From contig JAQWBK010000017.1 in the NCBI GenBank assembly GCA_028706415.1, forward strand, positions 13,126-21,122: 7,997 nucleotides of DNA. Direction: 5' to 3'. Within the stretch, counting starts at the first letter, position 1. Each line of letters starts with the position of its first letter. The notes under the pieces were generated by a model that did not search any database, was not told the DNA's origin, and was given only the letters and a program-made list of their open reading frames with translations. Below are positions 1 through 6,046 of the stretch, piece by piece. This stretch comes from Oscillospiraceae bacterium. GTDB taxonomy: Bacteria > Bacillota > Clostridia > Oscillospirales > Acutalibacteraceae. The position numbers and the translations under genes were made by a program.

Positions 1-20
1 ATTAGTTTTGTTAATCGGTA

Positions 21-1979
21 TTATTTATCCTCAATGATCGACGGAGTGCCGGTCGGTAAAACAATTTCGGCTGCGTTTGATGTGTCGCTTTCCATTATCT
101 CCTTGAACTGATCCCCATCCATCTTTTCGTTTGTGAAAAGGAACTGGGCAACGGCATGCAGCTTTTCGATATTATTCGAAAGCTTGTTCTGGGTTTCAGA
201 ATAACAAGCGCTGATAATGCTTTTTATCTCAACATCTATTTGGGCAGCAACCTCTTCCGAGTAATTTCTTGTATGGCCGAAATCACGACCCAAGAAAATC
301 TCGTTGGAATCGGAGGAGCCATATAAAATCGGGCCCAGCTTTTCGGACATACCGAATTTGATTACCATATTTCGAGCGGTTTCGGTGGCGCGTTCGATAT
401 CGTTGGATGCACCGGTGGATATATCCCCCAGCACCAAAGCCTCGGCAACCCGCCCCCCCATCATAACCTGAATTCCTTCCAGCATCTCTTTTTTCAGGCG
501 ATAGGAGCGGTCGGTTTGGGGTAGGCTCATTGTATATCCTCCTGCCATGCCGCGTGGTATAACAGATACCTGGTGCACCGGATCTTGGCTGGCAGAAAAA
601 TAGGTTACAACAGCGTGCCCTGCTTCATGATAGGCGGTAAGCTTCTTTTCACGGTCTGTAATCACATGACTGCGTTTCTCGGTTCCCATTACCACCTTGA
701 TGGCGGATTCCTCAATTTCGGGCATGGTTATAGAGTGCAGGCCTTTTCGTGCAGCCAGTAAGGCAGCCTCGTTAAGCAGATTTTCAAGATCCGCTCCGGT
801 AAAGCCGGCGGTAGTTTTTGCAATAACCGATAAATCCACATCCGGTGCAAGGGGCTTGCCGCGGGCATGCACCTTGAGGATTTCTTCCCGCCCCTTTATA
901 TCGGGGTAATTGACCACAATCTGGCGGTCAAAACGACCGGGGCGCATAAGTGCGGGGTCAAGAATGTCGGGGCGGTTGGTGGCGGCTATCATAATAACTC
1001 CCTCGTTAGCACCAAAGCCGTCCATTTCGACAAGCAGCTGATTAAGGGTCTGTTCACGCTCATCGTGTCCGCCGCCTAAACCTGCACCACGCTGCCGTCC
1101 GACAGCATCTATTTCATCAATAAAGATTATGCAGGGTGAATTCTTTTTCGCTTGGTCAAACAAATCACGGACACGGGATGCACCCACGCCCACATACATT
1201 TCCACAAAATCGGAACCCGAGATTGAGAAAAACGGAACTCCGGCCTCTCCGGAAACAGCACGAGCAAGCAAGGTTTTACCTGTACCCGGAGGTCCCACAA
1301 GCAAAACGCCTTTGGGAACACGGGCTCCAAGCTCCTTAAACTTTTTGGGCTGTTTGAGGAAATCGACGATTTCTCGCAGCTCCTCTTTTTCCTCGTCGGC
1401 TCCTGCCACATCGGCAAACGTGGTCTTGCGTTTTTCATCAGCAGGCTGCTTGACGCGGGCTTTTCCAAAGCCCATTGCCTTGCCGCCGTCCATGGACGAC
1501 AGCGAACGGCGCATCATAACCCACATCACCACAAAGAATACGATAATAAGCAGGGATGGAAGCAGATTAATAATCCACGGCAGTTCACTTACCGGCTGAT
1601 AATCAACTTCAATATTATTTTTTGCGTCCTCGTCTCTGTTATTGGCATTGACTATTTCCCGAATATCCTGTAAAAACAGGTTTACATCCGGAACGGTGTA
1701 CTTTACCAAATCCTTATCGTCGATCTTGCCGTCCTTGTTCAGATCCTTGCGAAACGGTTCTCTGAGATTAATCGCAAGTGCACCGCTTCCGAGGTCAAGG
1801 GAATATTTTTCCACCTTGTCCCCTTCAAAATAGCTAACAATATCGGAATATATCGTTTTTTCGGTATCGGTACGGGAATCAACCACCAACCATGTCGCAA
1901 TGATAATGAGCAGCGGTAACCCCAGCAGCAGACCGATATTACGTATTATTTTCCCATAATCGTTGTTGTTGGACTCCAA
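21..1979 (-). CDS. ftsH: ATP-dependent zinc metalloprotease FtsH
   Basis: Membrane-anchored AAA+ protease that, as a hexamer, unfolds and degrades misassembled membrane proteins and short-lived cytosolic regulators. The 652-residue protein has a first membrane helix (about 13-33), an extracytoplasmic domain (about 34-132), a second helix (about 134-157), an AAA+ ATPase and a C-terminal M41 peptidase. Visible motifs are Walker A GPPGTGKT (229-236), Walker B IIFIDEID (284-291), the second region of homology with the arginine fingers (about 333-352) and the zinc site HEAGH (451-455), with D527 in GASND as the likely third ligand. The pore loop reads MYVGVG, with Tyr where Phe is usual. The start is TTG at 1979: an AAGGAG site lies 9 nt upstream, an in-frame TAG sits 21 nt upstream, and no ATG or GTG lies between. 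It follows hpt by 45 nt, as in the tilS-hprT-ftsH cluster of Bacillus. Odd point: a calcium-loop-like insert at 79-90. Identity is secure. Confidence 0.98.
   Translation of the reverse strand: MESNNNDYGKIIRNIGLLLGLPLLIIIATWLVVDSRTDTEKTIYSDIVSYFEGDKVEKYSLDLGSGALAINLREPFRKDLNKDGKIDDKDLVKYTVPDVNLFLQDIREIVNANNRDEDAKNNIEVDYQPVSELPWIINLLPSLLIIVFFVVMWVMMRRSLSSMDGGKAMGFGKARVKQPADEKRKTTFADVAGADEEKEELREIVDFLKQPKKFKELGARVPKGVLLVGPPGTGKTLLARAVSGEAGVPFFSISGSDFVEMYVGVGASRVRDLFDQAKKNSPCIIFIDEIDAVGRQRGAGLGGGHDEREQTLNQLLVEMDGFGANEGVIMIAATNRPDILDPALMRPGRFDRQIVVNYPDIKGREEILKVHARGKPLAPDVDLSVIAKTTAGFTGADLENLLNEAALLAARKGLHSITMPEIEESAIKVVMGTEKRSHVITDREKKLTAYHEAGHAVVTYFSASQDPVHQVSVIPRGMAGGYTMSLPQTDRSYRLKKEMLEGIQVMMGGRVAEALVLGDISTGASNDIERATETARNMVIKFGMSEKLGPILYGSSDSNEIFLGRDFGHTRNYSEEVAAQIDVEIKSIISACYSETQNKLSNNIEKLHAVAQFLFTNEKMDGDQFKEIMESDTSNAAEIVLPTGTPSIIEDK
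1710..1745 (-). other. EF-hand/dockerin-like calcium-loop motif inside FtsH
   Basis: Residues 79-90 of FtsH read DLNKDGKIDDKD. Acidic or amide residues stand at loop positions 1, 3, 5, 9 and 12, with Gly at 6 and Ile at 8. This is the pattern of a calcium-binding EF-hand or dockerin loop, and the Leu-Val-Lys that follows also resembles the start of a dockerin helix. It lies in the extracytoplasmic domain, just before the TVPDVNLF segment. The codons contain AAGGAY three times, so a small local duplication could have produced it. There is only one loop, whereas dockerins and most EF-hands come in pairs. Calcium binding is inference; the motif itself is plainly visible. Confidence 0.6.
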
Positions 1980-1998
1980 ATGTATACACTCCTTTTCC
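1980..1998 (-). promoter_or_regulatory. Strong ribosome binding site that fixes the TTG start of ftsH
   Basis: On the minus strand AAGGAG (1989-1994) precedes the TTG at 1979 by 9 nt, an ideal Shine-Dalgarno spacing. The same 9-mer, GGAAAAGGA, occurs twice in the hpt-ftsH gap (1990-1998 and 2007-2015, 17 nt apart). Only the copy nearer ftsH is correctly placed for a start codon. Confidence 0.8.
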
Positions 1999-2024
1999 TA
2001 TATGAATCCTTTTCCCAAAAACAA

Positions 2025-2570
2025 TCATTCAGAATATATTTCAGGTTTCAGAACAGCGATATAGGGAAGATTGCGGTATTTTTCCGCATAATCAAGGCCA
2101 TAGCCTACAATAAACATATCCGGCACCTGCACGCCTATATAATCAGCCGTTATATTTACACGGCGGCGTTCAGGTTTATCAAGAAGGGTACAAAGCTTGA
2201 TACTTTTGGGATATCGCGCTTTCAGACTTTTAAGAAGGAAGGAGAGGGTCATGCCCGAATCCAGTATATCTTCGACCACCAGAACATCCTTACCCTCCAG
2301 CGAGATATCAAGGTCTTTAAGTATGCGTACCTCACCGGTGGTGGAAGTTCCTGAGCCGTAGCTTGTAACCGAGAGAAAATCAATCGAACAAGGAACATCA
2401 ATCGATCGCATCAAATCCGCCATAAAAATAAGGGAGCCTTTAAGCACGCTTATCATTATAAGGTCTTTGCCTTGGTAATCCTTGCTAATCTGTTTGCCCA
2501 TTCGTTCAACAATCCCTGCTATCTGCTCGGCCGAAAATAGAATTTCACCAACATCCTCATTCATACCCAT
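2025..2570 (-). CDS. hpt: Hypoxanthine-guanine phosphoribosyltransferase
   Basis: Cytosolic purine salvage enzyme that joins hypoxanthine or guanine to PRPP, giving IMP or GMP and pyrophosphate. With the ATG at 2570 the protein has 181 residues, matching the roughly 180 of Bacillus HprT. It shows the VLKG loop (42-45), the flexible loop SYGSGTSTTG (70-79), the PRPP-binding signature VVEDILDSGMTL (98-109), the base-binding region with DKP (131-133) and the C-terminal VGYGLDYAEKYRNLPYI (155-171). AAGGGG lies 11 nt before this ATG. A second ATG at 2564, two codons in, is possible. The reading frame stays open up to 2690, but that extension lies over the 3' end of tilS and has no HPRT similarity, so I left it out. 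The gene begins 19 nt after the tilS stop and is probably cotranscribed with it. The symbol hprT is also used in Firmicutes. Confidence 0.97.
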   Translation of the reverse strand: MGMNEDVGEILFSAEQIAGIVERMGKQISKDYQGKDLIMISVLKGSLIFMADLMRSIDVPCSIDFLSVTSYGSGTSTTGEVRILKDLDISLEGKDVLVVEDILDSGMTLSFLLKSLKARYPKSIKLCTLLDKPERRRVNITADYIGVQVPDMFIVGYGLDYAEKYRNLPYIAVLKPEIYSE

Positions 2571-2589
2571 GACCTGTACAACCCCTTTG

Positions 2590-4008
2590 TCATTCTTTCT
2601 CAAGCACCAGAACCTGTCGGCAGTTCTCATCGATATGCACCCGCTCATCGCAGCCGAGGCCGCCGACGAGCACAATACCCTGAGCATCACAAACTATAGG
2701 AATTTCGTCCCTTAGGGCAGTGGGAATTCTTTCCTCTCCCAATAGTTTTTTCAGTATCTTTTTTACACCCCGTCCTGCCGGTCTGAATACATCACCCGGT
2801 TGGCGACTTCGTAAATAGAGGCTATTTGATAGCTTATCATAGTTTAGCGCAAATTTTAATAAGTTTTTGTGAATTTTCTGATGCTTTTTGAAAAAATCCA
2901 AGGTCATAAGTGTCGGTGTGTATATTCTACCATGAAATAAGCAAGAAATTCCTATTTCAAGCGGTATTTTATCTGAAATCGATTCGGATTTTTTATATAG
3001 GGGTGAAATCAACATCCTCCCCTGTGATACCCTACACTCAAGTTTATCGCTAAGTGTGAGAGCTCCGCCGGTTTCAAGAACACCCTCAATAATAGAAATC
3101 TTTTTTTCGGTCAAACTTCGCGAGGTATCAGCATCAGCCCGCCTGACGGCGGCAATCAGCGCACGGGTACGAATGGCGGGAGGCAGCTTAAAAAGAAAAT
3201 CGGCATTATATCCGCCGTAGCCGTCATCCATTGCGGCTTCATCAAGCAATGATTCTGCTGTATCCTCTATAAACCGAATATCCTTGGAGACACTCCGCAT
3301 AAGCCGTGAAAAAGCCGCCTCAGCATCCGGATTAATTGCCTTTAATTCGGGAATAACCAGGGCACGAATTCGGTTTCGCGCAAAGGTAGTATCCTGGTTT
3401 GTAGAATCATTAATATAGTTTATGGCATTGCTCTCGCAATAAGCCTCAACCTCGGTTCGTGTGCAGTCAATCAGAGGGCGTATTACCCTTATACATTCCC
3501 CGTTTGATAGGATTTCACGCATGGGTGGGATGCCGCACAACCCACGCATACCGCTGCCGCGAACCATATGCAATAAAAGGGACTCGATACCGTCGTTCAG
3601 GGTATGGGCGGTTGCAATACAGGCATTAAGCTCGTTGGCTTTATCTGCCAAAAAACCATATCGAATGCGCCGCCCTGCCTCTTCCAGCCCTTCTCGTTGT
3701 TCTTCCGCTTGGGCTGCAACATCCGCCGCATGGATATAAAGCGGTATGCCCAACCTCTCGCACTCTTTTGTTACAACCTCTTGGTCTCTTTTAGATTCTT
3801 TCCCCCGCAGACCATGATTGATATGGGCGGCAAAGAGGCTATTAATACCTAATTTAACCTTATATTCTATAAGGAAAAACAGCAAAGTCATTGAATCGGC
3901 ACCGCCAGAAAGCGCCACCAAAACATTATCGCCCTTTTCTATAAAGCCCTCCCGCCGGATTGTTTCAAGAGCCTTATTTCTAAGCTTGTTTGCGTCGCTT
4001 TTATTCAC
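2590..4008 (-). CDS. tilS: tRNA(Ile)-lysidine synthetase TilS
   Basis: ATP-dependent enzyme that attaches lysine to C34 of the CAU-anticodon tRNA-Ile, so that it reads AUA and accepts isoleucine; normally essential. From the GTG at 4008 the protein has 472 residues, usual for full-length TilS. The N-terminal PP-loop ATPase domain shows SGGADS (34-39), HINHGLRG (62-69), HTLNDGIES (135-143) with RGSG (150-153), and the DSTNQ...FARNRIR block (about 201-215). The substrate-recognition C-terminal domain (about 398-472) has SRQPGD, KKLLGEERIP and LRDEIPIV. The third motif has Gly where many family members have Gln (DDQxE). GTG is chosen because GGAG lies 10 nt upstream and the protein then begins just before the conserved core. 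A longer frame opening with TTG at 4059 would add 17 residues read through the dnaB 3' end. The 8-nt overlap with dnaB suggests translational coupling. The gene stops 19 nt before hpt. Confidence 0.96.
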   Translation of the reverse strand: MNKSDANKLRNKALETIRREGFIEKGDNVLVALSGGADSMTLLFFLIEYKVKLGINSLFAAHINHGLRGKESKRDQEVVTKECERLGIPLYIHAADVAAQAEEQREGLEEAGRRIRYGFLADKANELNACIATAHTLNDGIESLLLHMVRGSGMRGLCGIPPMREILSNGECIRVIRPLIDCTRTEVEAYCESNAINYINDSTNQDTTFARNRIRALVIPELKAINPDAEAAFSRLMRSVSKDIRFIEDTAESLLDEAAMDDGYGGYNADFLFKLPPAIRTRALIAAVRRADADTSRSLTEKKISIIEGVLETGGALTLSDKLECRVSQGRMLISPLYKKSESISDKIPLEIGISCLFHGRIYTPTLMTLDFFKKHQKIHKNLLKFALNYDKLSNSLYLRSRQPGDVFRPAGRGVKKILKKLLGEERIPTALRDEIPIVCDAQGIVLVGGLGCDERVHIDENCRQVLVLEKE

Positions 4009-5392
4009 TGCGATGCATCTCCAGACTGGTGAACTGTGTGAATTCGCCAAACCATGCAAGCTTTACCGTCCCCAACTCGCCATGCCGGTTTTTAGAGACA
4101 ATAACTTCCGAAGTTCCGGTTTCTACAGATGAGGGATCATCCTTTTCATTCTTATAATACTCATCCCTATAAAGAAACATAACCTGGTCTGCATCCTGTT
4201 CGATTGAACCGGATTCGCGCAAATCGGACAGAGCAGGTCGGTGATTTGCCGTCCTTTCGGTTCCGCGGGCAAGCTGGGCGCAAACCATTAAGGGAATGTT
4301 AAGCTCTTTAGCCATTATTTTGAGGCTTCGTGTTATTTCGGAAACCTCCTGCACACGATTTTCTGTACGCCGCGCCGAGTGCATTAGCTGAAGGTAGTCA
4401 ATAACAACAAAATCCACTTTTTTAAGCCTGCGAAGGCGAGCCTTCATTTCGGGTACGGTGATGCTGGAGGTGTCGTCAAAATACATGGGAGCTTTGCACA
4501 ATATGCTTGAGGCGGCGGCAATACGGCTCCATTCATCCGAGGTTAGATTGCCCACCCGAAGTTTTTTGCTTGATACCTTTGCTTCACTGGACAGCAGACG
4601 GTTTACAAGCTGCTCGCGTGACATCTCCAAAGTGAAAAACGCCACCGTTTTATTACTTTTAACCGCGACATTTCGTGCGATATTAAGCGCAAAGCTGGTT
4701 TTTCCCATACCGGGACGGGCGCCGATTATAATAAGGTCGGAGCGATTTAATCCGGTTGTAATATCGTCAAGCGCAGAAATATCGGTAGGAATACCCACAA
4801 ACTGATCCCGCTCATCCGAAGCCAGCTTATTAAAAATCTCATAATTACTTGCAAGGACTTCATGGATCGGAATGAGTCCGCCTACCTGTCTCCCCTGCCG
4901 AATTTCATAAATCTTCTGTTCCGCAGAATCTAGAAGGATGGACGGCTCGATGGATGCATCCATGGCATCATCCATGATTTCACGGGCGGCCCCGATAAGC
5001 ATACGAACTTCATATTTTTCTTTTACTATCCGCGCATAATTTCCTATGTTTGATATCGACGGTACAATCTGAGCAAGTTTTAGAAGATAAGCCTTGCCCT
5101 CTTCTCCGGAAAAAAAGCCTTCAGCTTTTAAAGCTTCAAGCACGGTTACAAAGTCAATGGTCTGGGATTCAATCATCTTAACGCTCATAACACGATATAT
5201 CGCCTGATGCTCAGGCAGGTAAAAATTCTCCACCCTAAGCTTATCAGCAACTTCATCAATACAGTTTGGGTCAAGAAGAATTGAACCCAGAACAGCCTGC
5301 TCTGCTTCGAGGCTGTAGGGTAAACTAATTCCGTCTTTATAATCGCCCAGGCTGCGGTTCTCTTTATAGTCCCGCCTTGCTGCCGTTGCCAT
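4001..5392 (-). CDS. dnaB: Replicative DNA helicase DnaB (called DnaC in B. subtilis)
   Basis: Hexameric ring helicase that unwinds the replication fork using ATP and recruits primase. The 463-residue protein has the N-terminal collar domain (about 24-125, opening with LPYSLEAEQAVLGSIL), a linker (about 150-190) and a RecA-fold motor. Motifs are Walker A GARPGMGKTS (224-233), FFTLEMS with the catalytic Glu (252-258), Walker B VVIDYLQLM (329-337), and AQLARGTE followed by LSDLRESGSIEQDAD (about 372-402). There is no intein in the Walker A or later motifs, where DnaB inteins often sit. The start is ATG at 5392: an in-frame TAA ends at 5396, so no longer form exists. The ribosome binding site is mediocre: GGAG is 15 nt upstream and a weaker GGAA 7 nt upstream. 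The gene is 130 nt downstream of rplI, the standard Firmicute order, and overlaps tilS at its 3' end. Confidence 0.98.
   Translation of the reverse strand: MATAARRDYKENRSLGDYKDGISLPYSLEAEQAVLGSILLDPNCIDEVADKLRVENFYLPEHQAIYRVMSVKMIESQTIDFVTVLEALKAEGFFSGEEGKAYLLKLAQIVPSISNIGNYARIVKEKYEVRMLIGAAREIMDDAMDASIEPSILLDSAEQKIYEIRQGRQVGGLIPIHEVLASNYEIFNKLASDERDQFVGIPTDISALDDITTGLNRSDLIIIGARPGMGKTSFALNIARNVAVKSNKTVAFFTLEMSREQLVNRLLSSEAKVSSKKLRVGNLTSDEWSRIAAASSILCKAPMYFDDTSSITVPEMKARLRRLKKVDFVVIDYLQLMHSARRTENRVQEVSEITRSLKIMAKELNIPLMVCAQLARGTERTANHRPALSDLRESGSIEQDADQVMFLYRDEYYKNEKDDPSSVETGTSEVIVSKNRHGELGTVKLAWFGEFTQFTSLEMHRSE
4006..4022 (-). promoter_or_regulatory. Ribosome binding site and GTG start of tilS inside dnaB
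   Basis: GGAG at 4019-4022 stands 10 nt before the GTG at 4006-4008, all within the last codons of dnaB. The overlap GTGAATAA holds both the tilS start and the dnaB stop, an arrangement typical of translational coupling. Confidence 0.7.
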
Positions 5393-5409
5393 ATTTTAGT
5401 TCCGTTTCT

Positions 5410-5454
5410 CCGGCGATATTGTGGTTTATGAAAAGGATTACCATTGGTCGCCGG
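5410..5454 (-). repeat. 7-bp inverted repeat in the rplI-dnaB gap, overlapping the dnaB GGAG site
   Basis: CCGGCGA (5448-5454) and TCGCCGG (5410-5416) are perfect complements on the mRNA strand, separated by 31 nt. The second arm runs into the GGAG nearest dnaB, so pairing could hide that ribosome binding site. There is no U-tract, so it is not a terminator. The remainder of the 130-nt gap (5393-5522) holds no convincing promoter, RNA gene or small gene. The arms are GC-rich but the loop is long, so a functional hairpin is unproven. Confidence 0.35.
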
Positions 5455-5522
5455 CAAAATGGCATCCGTTTACTGTTTATAATAAATGCTACTGTTAAAA
5501 GTCTGGCAGTATCCGCTGGGAT

Positions 5523-5963
5523 TTATTCCTCTACCATTACGGTAACTTTAGCCGATATGCTTTGTCCCAGGCTTATTACAGCCGTGTATGAGCCGAAAGC
5601 CTTAATATCTTCCATATCTATTTTACGCTTGTCCACGGTTACATGATACTGTTTTTTAAGCTCTCCGGCAACCTCTTTGGTGGTAACCGAACCAAAAAGT
5701 TTTCCGTTTTGCCCGCCTCGCGCCGTTATTTTAAGAATTTTTCCTTCAAGCTTTGACGCAGAATTTTCGGCCTGCTTTTTTACCTGTTCGATTTTATAGG
5801 CAACTGCCTCTTCTCTATTTTTTAACTCATTCATTGCCGAAGTATTAGCCTCGGCTGCCAAGCCTCGGGGAAGCAGATAATTTCGTGCGTAGCCGTCAGA
5901 TACATTGACAAGCTCCCCCTTTTTACCCTTCCCCTTAACATCCTGATTTAATATAACCTTCAT
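5523..5963 (-). CDS. rplI: 50S ribosomal protein L9
   Basis: Large-subunit protein that binds 23S rRNA near the L1 stalk and reaches out from the ribosome; it helps maintain reading frame and is usually dispensable. The 146-residue protein is near the usual 148-150. The N-terminal domain (1-50) carries the family signature GKKGELVNVSDGYARNYLLP (13-32) followed by RGLA; a long connecting helix spans about 41-75. The C-terminal domain (about 76-146) has the GGQNGKLFGSVT segment (83-94) that binds rRNA. The final strand reads VISLGQSISAKVTVMVEE, where many L9 proteins have a KLHPEV-type stretch, a mild variation. AAGGAAG stands 7 nt before the ATG, so the start is firm. It sits between gdpP and dnaB, as in Bacillus. 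Confidence 0.98.
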   Translation of the reverse strand: MKVILNQDVKGKGKKGELVNVSDGYARNYLLPRGLAAEANTSAMNELKNREEAVAYKIEQVKKQAENSASKLEGKILKITARGGQNGKLFGSVTTKEVAGELKKQYHVTVDKRKIDMEDIKAFGSYTAVISLGQSISAKVTVMVEE

Positions 5964-5997
5964 GTCAGCTCTTCCTTTCTATTATACAGGAAAACTT

Positions 5998-6013
5998 ATA
6001 TTGATTTCAATAT
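5998..6013. repeat. 16-bp AT-rich palindrome upstream of rplI
   Basis: The sequence ATATTGATTTCAATAT has 7-bp perfect arms (5998-6004 and 6007-6013) around a 2-nt centre. It lies in the 59-nt gap between gdpP and rplI, close to the start point predicted for the candidate promoter beside it. It could be an operator or a small hairpin in the leader. In AT-rich DNA such a palindrome can also arise by chance, so the call is tentative. Confidence 0.3.
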
Positions 6014-6017
6014 TTTT

Positions 6018-6046
6018 ATCTTATCATACAACAGTTGGAGTATCAA
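6018..6046 (-). promoter_or_regulatory. Candidate sigma-A promoter for rplI-dnaB and downstream genes
   Basis: On the minus strand TTGATA (6041-6046) and TAAGAT (6018-6023) are separated by 17 nt, the ideal spacing. The -35 matches the consensus at 5 of 6 positions and the -10 at 4 of 6. The box pair overlaps the last codons of gdpP. Initiation near 6011 would give a leader of about 48 nt, ample for the rplI ribosome binding site. This is a match by eye only. Confidence 0.3.

Noticed and set aside
1129..1599. 156-codon open frame on the plus strand inside ftsH
   Set aside because: It is antisense to conserved ATPase coding sequence and has no recognisable domain; it is a by-product of ftsH codon composition.
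1980..2024. TTGTTT-N16-TATAGG as a promoter for ftsH in the hpt-ftsH gap
   Set aside because: Both boxes are poor matches, and initiation would fall in or beside the ftsH ribosome binding site.
2571..2690. N-terminal extension of hpt by 40 codons over the tilS 3' end
   Set aside because: The extension does not resemble HPRT, whose usual length fits the ATG at 2570. The overlapping tilS frame here encodes its conserved C-terminal domain.
4009..4059. N-terminal extension of tilS by 17 codons from a TTG inside dnaB
   Set aside because: The GTG at 4008 has a well-spaced GGAG and gives a normal-length protein; the extra residues resemble nothing in TilS.
5981..6010. TTGAAA-N18-TATAAT on the minus strand in front of rplI, a near-perfect promoter by sequence
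   Set aside because: Initiation about 7 nt past the TATAAT would fall inside the AAGGAAG ribosome binding site of rplI and leave almost no leader. The pair at 6018-6046 is better placed, though this one is not excluded.
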